Positions 17,468-25,948 of a stretch of 64,000 nucleotides of DNA are shown here, in pieces. The position numbers were made by a program, and so were the translations under genes. Source of the stretch: JAQBQQ01 sp964633955 (GTDB lineage Bacteria > Patescibacteriota > Gracilibacteria > Peribacterales > Peribacteraceae); the NCBI GenBank assembly GCA_964633955.1, contig CAZWIA010000002.1, positions 1 through 64,000 on the forward strand. The letters run 5' to 3'. Position 1 is the first letter of the stretch. Every line of letters begins with the position of its first letter. Below the pieces are notes generated by a model. It was given only the letters and a program-made list of their open reading frames with translations. It had not been told where the DNA came from and made no database searches.

Positions 17468-19453
17468 ATGCAACCCCAGCCCTTCAAGCTCGTCGCCCCG
17501 TACCAGCCTACCGGCGACCAGCCGGCGGCGATCAAGAAGCTGGTTGCCGGCGTGAACGCCGGCGTGAAGCACCAGACGCTCCTTGGCGCCACCGGCACCG
17601 GGAAGACCTTTGCCATGGCCAACGTGGTTTCCCAGGTGCAGCGGCCCACCCTGGTGCTGGCGCACAACAAGACGCTTGCGGCGCAGTTGTGCTCGGAGTT
17701 CCAGAGCTTCTTCCCGGATAACGCGGTCAGCTACTTTGTGAGCTACTACGACTACTACCAGCCGGAGGCCTACGTCCCCACGTCGGATACCTACATAGAG
17801 AAGGATGCGTCCATCAATGATGAGATTGCCAAGTTCCGCCATGCCGCCACCTACAACCTGCTCACGCGGCGGGACGTGCTCATTGTGGCGTCCGTCTCCT
17901 GCATCTACGGCCTGGGCGACGTGGAGGACTACGAGGCACTGGCCATCAAGCTGGAACGGGGCCAGCCCATCAAGCGCGACCAGTTCCTGCGCCGCCTCAC
18001 GGACATCCAGTACCGCCGGTCCGGCATGGACTTCAAGCAGGGGATGGTGCACGTGCTGGGGGACACGGTGGAAGTCTTTCCGCCCGGCGGGGACACGGTC
18101 ATCCGCATGGAAATGCCGTTTGATGAAGTGGATGTGATCCAGGAAGTGGACAGCTTCACGGGGGAGGTGCTGCGGGAGCTGCAGGAGGTGATGATCTTCC
18201 CGGCATCCCACAACGTGACCACGCAGGAGAAGATTGATCGCGCGGTGGAGTTGATCCGGGCCGATCTGGACGCCCGGGAGAAGGAATTCCTGAACGCCGG
18301 GGAACTGGTGAAGGCGGAGCGGATCCGCCAGCGCACGGAGTACGACATAGAGATGCTGAAAGAGACCGGCTACTGCACGGGCATTGAGAACTACGTGCGG
18401 TACCTGTCCGGCAATCCGCCAGGCTCTCCGCCCAGCACCCTCCTGGACTACTTCCCGGAGGACTTCCTCCTCTTTGTGGATGAGAGCCACATCTCCATCC
18501 CGCAGATCGGCGGCATGCATGAGGGCAACTACTCCCGCAAGCAGACCCTGGTGGACTACGGCTTCCGGCTCCCCAGCGCGCATGATAACCGGCCGCTGAA
18601 GTTTGAGGAGTTTGAGGCGCGGGCCGGCCAGCGCGTCTACGTGTCCGCCACGCCCGGCAAGTACGAGCACCGGCACACCCTGAAGGAACACGTGGTGGAG
18701 CAGATCATCCGGCCCACCGGGCTCCTGGATCCGCCGGTCACGGTCAAACCCACCGTGCACCAGATTGATGACATTGCCCGTGAAGTCCAGGAGACGATCG
18801 CCCGCGGCGAACGCGCGCTCATCACCACCCTCACCAAGAAGATGGCGGAGGATCTCACGCAGTTCCTGCTGGATGGCGGCTACAAGGTGCGCTACCTCCA
18901 CAGCGACGTGGAGACGCTGGAGCGGATCGAGATCCTGCGGCAACTGCGCATCGGGGACATCGACATCGTGGTGGGCATCAACCTGCTGCGCGAAGGGTTG
19001 GATCTGCCGGAGGTGAGCTTCATCGCCATCCTTGACGCGGACAAGCAGGGCTTCCTGCGCAGCCGGGACGCGCTCATCCAGACGATCGGCCGCGCCGCAC
19101 GCAACGTGCACGGGCACGTGACGCTCTACGCGGACAAGATGACGGACGCCATGCAGGCGGCCATCCGGGAAACGGAGCGGCGCCGGGCCATCCAGGACGC
19201 CTACAACAAGGAGCACGGCATCACGCCCAAGGGGATAGAGAAAGCCATCCGGGACATTGCGGAAGAGAGCCGCAAACTGGAACTGCGGCGTCCAAAGCAC
19301 GATCACCAGAAGATCCCCAAGGATGAGAAGAAGCGCCTCATGGAAGAGCTGGAGCAGCAGATGGAACTGGCCGCGCAGAATTTGGAGTTTGAGAAAGCCG
19401 CGGACCTCCGCGATGAAATAGAACTCCTCAAGCGCGAGCTGGCACGCCCGTAG
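17468..19453 (+). CDS. uvrB: UvrABC excinuclease subunit B
   Basis: DNA-damage-verifying helicase-like subunit of nucleotide excision repair, 661 aa. Visible are Walker A GATGTGKTFAMANV (about 39-52), the beta-hairpin region SYYDYYQPEAYVP (about 90-103), DESHISIPQIGGM (Walker B), helicase motifs VDYGFRLPSA, LREGLDLPEVSFIAILDADKQGFLRS and IQTIGRAARN, and the C-terminal UVR motif LEFEKAADLRDEIELLK that contacts UvrC. The start is chosen at MQPQPFKL; TACGAT lies 9 nt before it, so the mRNA may be leaderless. Confidence 0.98.
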   Translation: MQPQPFKLVAPYQPTGDQPAAIKKLVAGVNAGVKHQTLLGATGTGKTFAMANVVSQVQRPTLVLAHNKTLAAQLCSEFQSFFPDNAVSYFVSYYDYYQPEAYVPTSDTYIEKDASINDEIAKFRHAATYNLLTRRDVLIVASVSCIYGLGDVEDYEALAIKLERGQPIKRDQFLRRLTDIQYRRSGMDFKQGMVHVLGDTVEVFPPGGDTVIRMEMPFDEVDVIQEVDSFTGEVLRELQEVMIFPASHNVTTQEKIDRAVELIRADLDAREKEFLNAGELVKAERIRQRTEYDIEMLKETGYCTGIENYVRYLSGNPPGSPPSTLLDYFPEDFLLFVDESHISIPQIGGMHEGNYSRKQTLVDYGFRLPSAHDNRPLKFEEFEARAGQRVYVSATPGKYEHRHTLKEHVVEQIIRPTGLLDPPVTVKPTVHQIDDIAREVQETIARGERALITTLTKKMAEDLTQFLLDGGYKVRYLHSDVETLERIEILRQLRIGDIDIVVGINLLREGLDLPEVSFIAILDADKQGFLRSRDALIQTIGRAARNVHGHVTLYADKMTDAMQAAIRETERRRAIQDAYNKEHGITPKGIEKAIRDIAEESRKLELRRPKHDHQKIPKDEKKRLMEELEQQMELAAQNLEFEKAADLRDEIELLKRELARP

Positions 19454-19564
19454 CCGCGCACGCCGCGCAGCGCATGCTACGGCAAGATAAACACGCTGGG
19501 GCATCAATTGGCAGGTGATGCGCGGGAATGCTAGGGTGAACGCTATCTTTCCCCCTCTTTCTCT

Positions 19565-19990
19565 ATGCAGATGTCCAAGCGCGCGGCGGACTGGGGCCTC
19601 CTGGCCCTCCGGATCGTCATTGCCGCTATCTTCCTCTTCCACGGCTGGCAGAAGATCCAGCTGTGGATGTCTGGCACCACCAATCCGCTCATGATGGTCC
19701 TGGCCGTGGTGGAGCCTGTTGCCGCCATCCTGGTCCTCATCGGCTATTTCACGCGCTGGGCGTCACTCGCCTTGGCCGTGATCATGATCGGCGCCATCTA
19801 CTACAAGATGACCGGCCAAATGGGCGACCCGATCGGCTTTGCCACGCCCACCGGCCCGGGCTGGGAGTTTGACTTGGCGCTCCTTGGCGGCGCGCTGGCG
19901 CTGGCGGGCGTGGGCCCCGGCTGCCTGGCGTTGGAGTGCAAGGAATGCTGGTCCGGCGCGCCCAAGATGACAGGCGCGCCCATGGCGTAA
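19565..19990 (+). CDS. DoxX-family membrane protein
   Basis: Integral membrane protein, 141 aa, four predicted segments: LALRIVIAAIFLFHGWQK, NPLMMVLAVVEPVAAILVLIGYF, ASLALAVIMIGAIYY, and FDLALLGGALALAGVGPG. The RIVIAAIFLFHGWQKI opening and GPG near the end are typical of DoxX/DoxD-type proteins. Some members work in redox or thiosulfate-quinone systems, but the role here is unknown. The C-terminal Cys-containing tail CLALECKECW is unusual. A terminator hairpin lies 24 nt downstream. Confidence 0.88.
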   Translation: MQMSKRAADWGLLALRIVIAAIFLFHGWQKIQLWMSGTTNPLMMVLAVVEPVAAILVLIGYFTRWASLALAVIMIGAIYYKMTGQMGDPIGFATPTGPGWEFDLALLGGALALAGVGPGCLALECKECWSGAPKMTGAPMA

Positions 19991-20013
19991 TCCGGCAGTG
20001 CGGAATCCGAACG

Positions 20014-20040
20014 GAGGCGCGGACATCCGCGCCTCTTTCT
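20014..20040 (+). terminator. Terminator after doxX
   Basis: GAGGCGCGG / CCGCGCCTC with a 4-nt loop is followed by TTTCTT. Confidence 0.8.
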
Positions 20041-20062
20041 TATGCACACTCCGCGGTGGCAC

Positions 20063-20093
20063 AAAAAAAGGGTGTAGCGCGCAGGCTACACCC
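20063..20093 (-). terminator. Rho-independent terminator of a tiny gene
   Basis: On the minus strand GGGTGTAGC / GCTACACCC with a 6-nt loop is followed by seven T, 20 nt past the stop of the 41-aa gene. Confidence 0.9.
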
Positions 20094-20113
20094 AAGGGAT
20101 CCCGTGGGAACAA

Positions 20114-20239
20114 TTAACCGAGGATCATGGCCCGCACGACTTCCGTGTCCGTGCTGACCAGGTACAGCAGGTTCAGCGCCAGGAAGGCGAACGCACCCGC
20201 CATGTACTTCACACGAGGATGGGCATTCTCGTATGCCAT
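20114..20239 (-). CDS. Tiny single-pass membrane protein (41 aa)
   Basis: Not recognised. The ORF from MAYENAHPRVKYMAG encodes one transmembrane segment (GAFAFLALNLLYLVS, about residues 15-29) and a short soluble tail ending VVRAMILG. It is supported by its own strong terminator just downstream and an AT-rich upstream stretch suited to a promoter (20260-20330). No Shine-Dalgarno is seen. A 62-aa reading from an earlier ATG is possible but less likely. Confidence 0.55.
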   Translation of the reverse strand: MAYENAHPRVKYMAGAFAFLALNLLYLVSTDTEVVRAMILG

Positions 20240-20376
20240 AGTGGATATGGGTATTGGAGGTAAAAAGAAAGAACTGGAAGTATAATACCATAAATTTGAC
20301 ATTTTAACAATAGTTGTTTCAATGAAAAATAGAAGGATATCGAGCCAGAGGCCGAGAAATCGCCTTTTACGACGAT

Positions 20377-21213
20377 TTACGCTAGTAGCCGCACCGCTTC
20401 CTTGTAGCCTTCCGGCGTACCGGTATCCAGGCGAGTGCCTTCAAAGACGTAGCCGTAGATCTCCGTGGATCCCAGCTCCGCGATGAGCCCGTCGATCAGC
20501 CGGATCTCCCCGCCGTGGGAGCCCTGCTCAATCCGCTCCAGGGCCCGGAACACGTCCCGCGGCACAATGTACTTCCCCACGATCCCGAGCGTGGACGGCG
20601 CCTCCGCGGGCTTTGGCTTCTCCACCAGCGCCTTCACGCGGCGGATCCGCTCGTGCGGCGCGTCTGCGGGATCATGGATGTCCACAATGCCGTACCGGTG
20701 GACCTGGTCCCGCGGCACATCCTGCAGGCACAGCATGGCAGCGCGCGCATCCGCCGGCAGGTGCGCGTACGCGCTCACCATCTGCTCCAGACCGGTGCGC
20801 TCGTGGGCGATGAGATCGTCCCCAAAGAGTACCGCGATCATATCGCTATGGATCCACTCCCCGGCGTGCATGAGCGCGTGGCCGTCCCCCTTCATCTCCC
20901 GCTGGTAGACCACGTGGAAGTTCACCTCGCTGTACTTGGAGAGCTCCTCCAGCATGTGGAGCTTCCCGCGCGCATGGAGCTCCGCCTCCAGTTCCGGCAT
21001 CTCGTAGAAGTACTGCGGGATGGCCTCCTTGCCCTGGCTGATCACAAAGCAGATCTCCCGGATCCCCACACTGAGACACTCGTCCACGAGCAGCGCGATG
21101 ATGGGCCGGTTGCCGATGGGCAGGAGCTCCTTGGGCACCACCTTGGTCCACGGCAGGAACCGGGTGCCAAGTCCCGCAACGGGCAGGACGGCTTGCGTGA
21201 GGGTGACGGCCAT
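20377..21213 (-). CDS. galU: UTP-glucose-1-phosphate uridylyltransferase
   Basis: Makes UDP-glucose from UTP and glucose-1-phosphate for glycan synthesis. The protein of 278 aa from MAVTLTQAVLPVAGLGTRFLPWTK has the nucleotide-binding GLGTRFLPWTKVVPKELLPI loop (about 12-31), FVISQGKEAIPQYF, GDGHALMHA, FGDDLI and VEKPKP, and C-terminal GGEIRLIDGL and DTGTPEGYKEAV. The reading frame extends 35 codons further upstream, but the family start is clear. It stands alone and probably supplies the glycosyltransferases at 35384 and 49649. Confidence 0.95.
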   Translation of the reverse strand: MAVTLTQAVLPVAGLGTRFLPWTKVVPKELLPIGNRPIIALLVDECLSVGIREICFVISQGKEAIPQYFYEMPELEAELHARGKLHMLEELSKYSEVNFHVVYQREMKGDGHALMHAGEWIHSDMIAVLFGDDLIAHERTGLEQMVSAYAHLPADARAAMLCLQDVPRDQVHRYGIVDIHDPADAPHERIRRVKALVEKPKPAEAPSTLGIVGKYIVPRDVFRALERIEQGSHGGEIRLIDGLIAELGSTEIYGYVFEGTRLDTGTPEGYKEAVRLLA

Positions 21214-21346
21214 AGAGGAGGAGCGGGGAACAAAGCGCGAGCTGCAGGCACCTCGCGGTTGCGCGATCAGCCAAGCATGGTGCATAGCGAAAGTCGACCA
21301 GCCAACATCGACATACATCGTAAATTATGATACTTCAGCTCAAAGC

Positions 21347-21811
21347 TCATCCTTCTTGGATTCTCACAATCTTGATCTTCTCCTCCTTGGGAACCAGGAT
21401 CTTCAGGACGCTGTCCTTGTTAAAGGTCGCCTTCACCTTCTTGGGGTCGATCTGGAAGGGGAGCGTCACTGACCGGCTGAAGGGCCCCCAGTAGCACTCC
21501 TGCAGGTAGTACTGACTATCCGGGATCTGATCGGCTTGCCGCCTATGGCCGCGGATGGTGAGGACGTTCTCATTCACCTCTATATCCAGATCCGAGAGCT
21601 TCACCCCGGCGATGGGCGCCTTGATGATGTAGTAGTCATCCTGCTCGTAGATATCCACCGCCACGCGGCCGGGCGCCGCGTGAGAGGACGGCGTGGGAAG
21701 CGGCGCGGCGTGGTCCAACGCTTCCTCCTCATCGTCCCAGCCAGATCCCGGCACGCCGCCCTGCGCGCGGTTGAAGGAGCTGAAGATGCCGTGGAAGGGA
21801 GGTGTTGCCAT
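21347..21811 (-). CDS. hsp20: Hsp20/alpha-crystallin small heat-shock protein
   Basis: ATP-independent holdase chaperone, about 154 aa from MATPPFHGIFSSF. The alpha-crystallin domain runs from VAVDIYEQDDYYIIKAPIAGVKLSDLDIEV (about 58-87) through LTIRGHRR and PFSRSVTLPFQIDPKKVKATFNKDSVLKILVPK, which contains the conserved A-x-x-x-x-G/D-V-L motif. TACAAT lies about 10 nt before the chosen ATG, consistent with a nearly leaderless mRNA. An upstream extension of 48 codons is open but looks non-coding. Confidence 0.93.
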   Translation of the reverse strand: MATPPFHGIFSSFNRAQGGVPGSGWDDEEEALDHAAPLPTPSSHAAPGRVAVDIYEQDDYYIIKAPIAGVKLSDLDIEVNENVLTIRGHRRQADQIPDSQYYLQECYWGPFSRSVTLPFQIDPKKVKATFNKDSVLKILVPKEEKIKIVRIQEG

Positions 21812-22068
21812 CTCCGCGTCATTGTACTGCGCACTGTGCACGGACCGCAAAGGAGTCCGCTCGTCATGCGCGGCGTTCCGTTGCCCATTCCGCGTGAGCG
21901 CGCATGGCGATTCACACGCCACGCAGCCGACACGGGACGGAAGGAGTGTGCTCAAGCGAAAATTCCACGCGCGCCTTGCTCATCTTGCGTGAGCCAGTAC
22001 AATGCGCTGCGCGACCAACGAGTGCGTGCGAGTGCTGCGTGCGTCTCTCCCTTCACACCTCTCCCCAC

Positions 22069-22293
22069 ATGTCCACCATCACCCTGAGAAACAACATCCG
22101 GCGTCTGCGGTTCGAACGCAATATGACGCAGGAGGAATTGGCGCTGCGCACCGGCGTCTCCCGGCAGACCATCATGAGCATCGAGCGCGGCCGGACCAAC
22201 CCCTCCATCCTGCTCGCCTACAAGATCGCGGAAGCGCTGGCGGTGGACGTGAACATGGTGTTCGCCATTGAGGGGAAGCTGGCCCCCATCTGA
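22069..22293 (+). CDS. XRE-family HTH transcriptional regulator
   Basis: Small DNA-binding protein of 74 aa consisting almost only of a helix-turn-helix domain: NNIRRLRFERNMTQEELALRTGVSRQTIMSIERGRTNPS. It matches the short YgzD/Xre-type regulators that control themselves or a neighbour; the target is unknown. TACAAT near 21998 could be the promoter, giving a leader of about 65 nt. The stop codon is followed at once by a palindromic element shared with the convergent recJ. Confidence 0.92.
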   Translation: MSTITLRNNIRRLRFERNMTQEELALRTGVSRQTIMSIERGRTNPSILLAYKIAEALAVDVNMVFAIEGKLAPI

Positions 22294-22376
22294 GCGATCA
22301 GTGGTCAGTGGTGAGTGGTCAGTCATGGAGAAACGTATTGTTTCCTGACCACTGATCACTGACCACTCGCCACTGT
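22294..22376. repeat. Palindromic element, AGTGGTCAGTG type, between convergent genes
   Basis: The left arm GATCAGTGGTCAGTGGTGAG (22296-22315) starts right after the XRE stop. The right arm CTGACCACTGATCACTGACC (22345-22364) supplies the last codons and the TGA stop of recJ. The loop is about 25 nt. Confidence 0.85.
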
Positions 22377-23996
22377 TTGTGGTGTCATCAGATCATCCAG
22401 GAACAGCTGCACGCTCTCCCGGCCGTTCCAGGTATCCACGCCCACGCGGACCAGGAGGTCCAGCGGCTCACTGGTGCGATCCAGGAAGGAGCCGAAGTTG
22501 AAGCCGATGAGCTTGTGCGGGCCCAAGCGGGCTTGGAGATGTGTGCCGGTCGAACCTACGACGCGCGGATCCGACAGGCGCACGTTCTTCAGGATGAAGC
22601 GCGGCTCCGCGTTACCTTGGCCGAACGGTTCCAATTCCGCGATGTGGCGGCAGAGGAGAAGGCTTAGGTGCTGGGGCGCGATGGCCAGGTCCGCGGCGTA
22701 CGTGGGAACCAGCGCAGATGGATCCATCCGCTCCGCTACGTCCTGCGCCATCCGGTCGGCGAACGCCTCCAGATTCGCAAGCGTCAACGTGCAGCCCGCC
22801 GCCTGCGCGTGGCCGCCAAAGTGCGTGAGCAGATCGGACGCACGTTCGAGTCCTTGGGCGACATGATAACCCTGCACGCTGCGCAGCGATCCTGTCACAC
22901 GGTCACCCTGAATGGCGCCTACAAAGCTCGGCTTGCCGGTGGCCTCCGTGAGCTTCCCGGCAAGGAGCCCCACGATGCCCGGCGTGTACGCTGCATTCGC
23001 GGTACAAAGGAAAGGGGCCGCACGATCCAAGGTCGCGTTGAGTTCTTCCCAGTGCGTCTGTGTCACCTGCTGACGATCGCGGTTGAGCGTCTCCAGCTGC
23101 AGGAGCGCCTGGCGATCGCCCAGGAGTGCCTTGAGCGCCAGGTGCGGATCCGCCATGCGACCGGCGGCGTTGATGCGCGGCGCGATGCGGAAGGCCACGT
23201 CCCGGCTGGTGGGAATACCGGCGATGCCGGCGGCGTCCCGGAGATCCGCCAGCGCGCAGTCCCGGAGGGAGGAGAAGGCGCGCAGGCCCTCCATGGTCAT
23301 CACGCGGTTCCCGCCCTTGAGTTCCACCAAGTCTGCGACCGTACCCGCCATGGCCAGCGTACGGTCCTCCATCATGCCGTCCCAGCTCCCGCCCTCAACC
23401 GCGGAGACAAAGAGGTGCGCCACGCCGGACGCGCACGGGTGCACCGGACCGAACGACGGCGCCAGCGCCGGATGCAGCGTGGCGTGCGCCTTGGGTGGCG
23501 CCTCCGGCACGTGGTGGTGGTCCAGCACGATCACGTCCATGCCCAGCATGTTTGCCGCGTCCACCGCTTCCACTGAACTGATGCCCGTGTCTACGGTCAG
23601 GAGGAGCGTCACTCCCTTCTCCCGCATCCCCAGCACGTGAGGGACTTTCAGGCCGTAACCTTCCCTGATGCGGTGCGGCAGCCGCACGACCGGGTCCGCT
23701 CCCCTGCGCCTGAGCATGCGCACCACCTGAGCGGTGCCGGTGATGCCGTCACAGTCGTAGTCTCCAAAGACGCCTATCGTCTCGCAGCTCCCAAGGGCGC
23801 GGTCCAGGCGTTCAAGCGCCCGGGGCAGATCCGGGAAATGCACAGGGTCGAACGCTCCGCTCTCCGCCTCCGTGCCGCGCAGCTCTGAAAGCGCCTGCAG
23901 GATGAGCGGCAGGCTCACGTGCGGCGGCGCGTCTGCGGGGATCACGCGCGGGGAGCGCACCTGCCAACGGCGACCGGTAAAGGAGGGCGGCGTCAC
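22356..23996 (-). CDS. recJ: Single-stranded-DNA exonuclease RecJ
   Basis: 5'-3' ssDNA exonuclease for recombination and mismatch/base repair, 546 aa. DHH-domain motifs: GVFGDYDCDGITGT (about 73-86), LLLTVDTGISS (about 130), VIVLDHHHVPE. The DHHA1 part has PGIVGLLAGKLTEATGKPSFV, VTGSLRSVQGYHVAQ and HFGGHAQAAG. An OB-like C-terminal domain follows. The last five codons and stop (TVASGQ) come from the palindromic repeat, so the true C-terminus was probably replaced or extended. No ssb or dprA neighbours. Confidence 0.95.
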   Translation of the reverse strand: MTPPSFTGRRWQVRSPRVIPADAPPHVSLPLILQALSELRGTEAESGAFDPVHFPDLPRALERLDRALGSCETIGVFGDYDCDGITGTAQVVRMLRRRGADPVVRLPHRIREGYGLKVPHVLGMREKGVTLLLTVDTGISSVEAVDAANMLGMDVIVLDHHHVPEAPPKAHATLHPALAPSFGPVHPCASGVAHLFVSAVEGGSWDGMMEDRTLAMAGTVADLVELKGGNRVMTMEGLRAFSSLRDCALADLRDAAGIAGIPTSRDVAFRIAPRINAAGRMADPHLALKALLGDRQALLQLETLNRDRQQVTQTHWEELNATLDRAAPFLCTANAAYTPGIVGLLAGKLTEATGKPSFVGAIQGDRVTGSLRSVQGYHVAQGLERASDLLTHFGGHAQAAGCTLTLANLEAFADRMAQDVAERMDPSALVPTYAADLAIAPQHLSLLLCRHIAELEPFGQGNAEPRFILKNVRLSDPRVVGSTGTHLQARLGPHKLIGFNFGSFLDRTSEPLDLLVRVGVDTWNGRESVQLFLDDLMTPQTVASGQ

Positions 23997-24130
23997 GGAC
24001 GGAGACTAGCAGCTTCAGCAGCGTCCACCTACGCGGGCGAGCACGAATGTTCGCCCGGATGAGTGTTTTCCGCTTACGGAAGATCTAAGCGGCGTTCCGC
24101 GGCGGCGCGGAACAACCCAAAGGGTACACG

Positions 24131-24185
24131 GTCACGCGTACGAGGTCCCAACGTTGAACCTCGTAACCTTGTAACGTTGTAACTG
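24131..24185. repeat. Palindromic element, AAGTTACGAGTTAC type
   Basis: GTCACGCGTACGAGGTCCCA and ACCTCGTAACCTTGTAACGT form inverted arms between the recJ start and the next gene. The rest of this roughly 200-bp gap shows nothing else clear. Confidence 0.65.
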
Positions 24186-24208
24186 CAAGGCGAATAGCTC
24201 CCGATTCC

Positions 24209-24745
24209 CTACTGCCTTCCCACTGCTCTTGCTCGATGCATCGTCCACCCCACCGCCCCGATCAGCGCGAGACCCAAAAGCCACATCTCCGGTCCCGTGG
24301 GCGCGAGCGGCTTCACGCGCGCCGGCATCTCATCCAGCGGCGCGCCCGGGTGCACGGCGACAGCCGGCTGATTGCGGCGACTCTGCAGCCGCAGGAGCGC
24401 GCGGAGGGTTGCCGCATTCACGTTCAGCGTCACGGATTCCCCGGTGGGCGCGATCACCGTCTGCTCGGAGGACACGGCACTTGCCGAACTGCTGCTCCCC
24501 GCGGCCGCGTGCGCGGCTTCCTCCGCCATCCGCTCCTGGGCGGCTAACCGCGCTTCCGCCTCCGCCAGGCGGCGGATGGCTTCCTCATTGCGTCGCTCCC
24601 GCGCGCTGAAGGAATCCGTTCGCGGGCGGCCGGTCGCCGCGGCATGGGGGTTGCCCAGCACTTCATCCGGCGGCGTGTAGGCCGTAGCCTGCAGCGGCAG
24701 CAGGAGCCAGAGGGCGGTGACGGTGGCGAGGAGTCTGGAACGCAT
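24209..24745 (-). CDS. Secreted protein with LAxTG-type C-terminal anchor
   Basis: Not assigned to a known family. 178 aa from MRSRLLATVTALWLLLPLQATA (signal peptide, 1-22). A Glu/Ala/Arg-rich, probably coiled-coil stretch follows (ARERRNEEAIRRLAEAEA, about 44-61), then a Ser-rich linker. The C-terminus PLAPTGPEMWLLGLALIGAVG...RARAV has the layout of a sortase signal: LAPTG, hydrophobic segment, Arg tail. LAxTG is the motif of class E sortases, so wall anchoring is inferred; no sortase is in this window. TACAAT six nt before the second of two ATGs fixes the start. It overlaps nothing and follows the calcium-repeat gene by 28 nt. Confidence 0.7.
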   Translation of the reverse strand: MRSRLLATVTALWLLLPLQATAYTPPDEVLGNPHAAATGRPRTDSFSARERRNEEAIRRLAEAEARLAAQERMAEEAAHAAAGSSSSASAVSSEQTVIAPTGESVTLNVNAATLRALLRLQSRRNQPAVAVHPGAPLDEMPARVKPLAPTGPEMWLLGLALIGAVGWTMHRARAVGRQ

Positions 24746-24773
24746 CATAGTATTGTACCAGAATAGTGAATAT

Positions 24774-25793
24774 TCAGCAATTATCCTCCTGGCGCAGCAG
24801 GCACTGGAAGTAGCGCTGCAGATCGGAGATGCCGTCCTCCAGCGTGGACCACTTGAGAGGATCCGTCTCCCCGCTGTCCCGCTGGCCGTTGAGGTTCTTA
24901 TCCTCCCCCGTCCAGAAGCCCGGCGCAATGGTGCGGCAGAGCGTGCTTGGCGTATCAAACCCGTCACAGATGCGGCCGCCCTTGGCCATGCGGCAGTTGC
25001 CATCGCAGAGGCCATCGCCATCGGAATCCTGCTGGATGGGGCTGGTCTCCCCGCGCTCCGTGCGGCCGTCCCGGTCGCGGTCCTCTACACCATCTATGAG
25101 GCCGTCGCCATCGGTGTCCCGGAAGAGCGGCAGGGTCTTGAGGCTCAGGACTTCCAGGCCGTCCATGATCCCGTCCCCGTCCGTATCGGGGCTCAGCGGA
25201 TCCGTGCGGTGCGTCACCTCCAGCCGGGCGTTGAGCAGGTCGCGGTCGCGATCGGTCCCAAGCGGGATGGGCTGCTCGCTCATGACGTAGCAGGTGGCAT
25301 CCTCCGGGAAAACCTCAATCTGGTGCCGGATGCGGCTACGCGCGATCCGCACCTGGTTGAGCTCCTCACGCCGCAGCGGCGGCTGGAACACGGAGTACGC
25401 GGGCTTTGCCGCGGCCAGCCGGTCGGCCCGCCACTTCCGCTCCGCTTCAGACAGGAACATCTTGCCGGGAAAGCCGGTGGGGCTGGGATTGGCGGTCTTG
25501 GGATCGTAGTCCTTGGGATAGCAGTAACCCCAGTAGCGAACGGCACGGCCGTCCACCCCCAGGAGCGCCCGCCGCGCAATGCGCCCAATGTCCGCCGGCA
25601 GCGTGAAGACCACGTTGGTGCTGGCGGGCACCGTGACGCCACTATCCACGTCCTCAGCCGTGAAGATCTGCCAGCGGTCGGCATCCTGGGATAGGAAGAG
25701 GCGCGCCTCTCCCCGCTGGGCGGCAAGCGCGCCCAGGACCATCAGGCAGAGCGCCGCGAGCGGGGCCAGGACCGGAGAGCGGTTGGTGGGCAT
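24774..25793 (-). CDS. Secreted protein with calcium-binding DxDGDG repeats
   Basis: 339 aa from MPTNRSPVLAPLAALCLMVLGALAA (signal peptide). The middle and C-terminal parts carry thrombospondin-type-3-like calcium motifs: DTDGDGIMDGLEV, DTDGDGLIDGVEDRDRDG, DSDGDGLCDGNC and DKNLNGQRDSGE. Cys pairs in the second half suggest disulfides. The N-terminal 150 residues are not recognised. Such proteins are cell-surface or extracellular. It lies upstream of, and in the same orientation as, the LAxTG protein, so the two may be linked functionally, although the latter has its own promoter-like sequence. Confidence 0.78.
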   Translation of the reverse strand: MPTNRSPVLAPLAALCLMVLGALAAQRGEARLFLSQDADRWQIFTAEDVDSGVTVPASTNVVFTLPADIGRIARRALLGVDGRAVRYWGYCYPKDYDPKTANPSPTGFPGKMFLSEAERKWRADRLAAAKPAYSVFQPPLRREELNQVRIARSRIRHQIEVFPEDATCYVMSEQPIPLGTDRDRDLLNARLEVTHRTDPLSPDTDGDGIMDGLEVLSLKTLPLFRDTDGDGLIDGVEDRDRDGRTERGETSPIQQDSDGDGLCDGNCRMAKGGRICDGFDTPSTLCRTIAPGFWTGEDKNLNGQRDSGETDPLKWSTLEDGISDLQRYFQCLLRQEDNC

Positions 25794-25850
25794 GGGTTTC
25801 TCATTATGATAGCAGAAAAGCGGGATTTGGGCCATTGCCTGTCCGGATGA

Positions 25851-25919
25851 GGACTCAAAGGATGTAAAAGACTTAAGGGATTCGTTCTTTTAGGTCTTTT
25901 GAGTCCCCTAAATCCCTCG
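25851..25919. repeat. Palindromic element, ACTCAAAAGACCTAAAAG type
   Basis: GGACTCAAAGGATGTAAAAG (left) and CTTTTAGGTCTTTTGAGTCC (right) are inverted arms with a loop of about 10 nt between a divergent gene pair. Confidence 0.78.
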
Positions 25920-25948
25920 AGCCCCCGTCTGCGCTATACTCGGCTCCC

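Noticed and set aside
17381..19642. 753-aa ORF opposite uvrB
   Set aside because: Antisense shadow of uvrB with no recognisable motif; it spans the uvrB promoter.
22294..22376. CRISPR array (short repeats with spacer-like gaps)
   Set aside because: Units are degenerate, 7-9 nt, inverted, without regular spacers; no cas genes are present.
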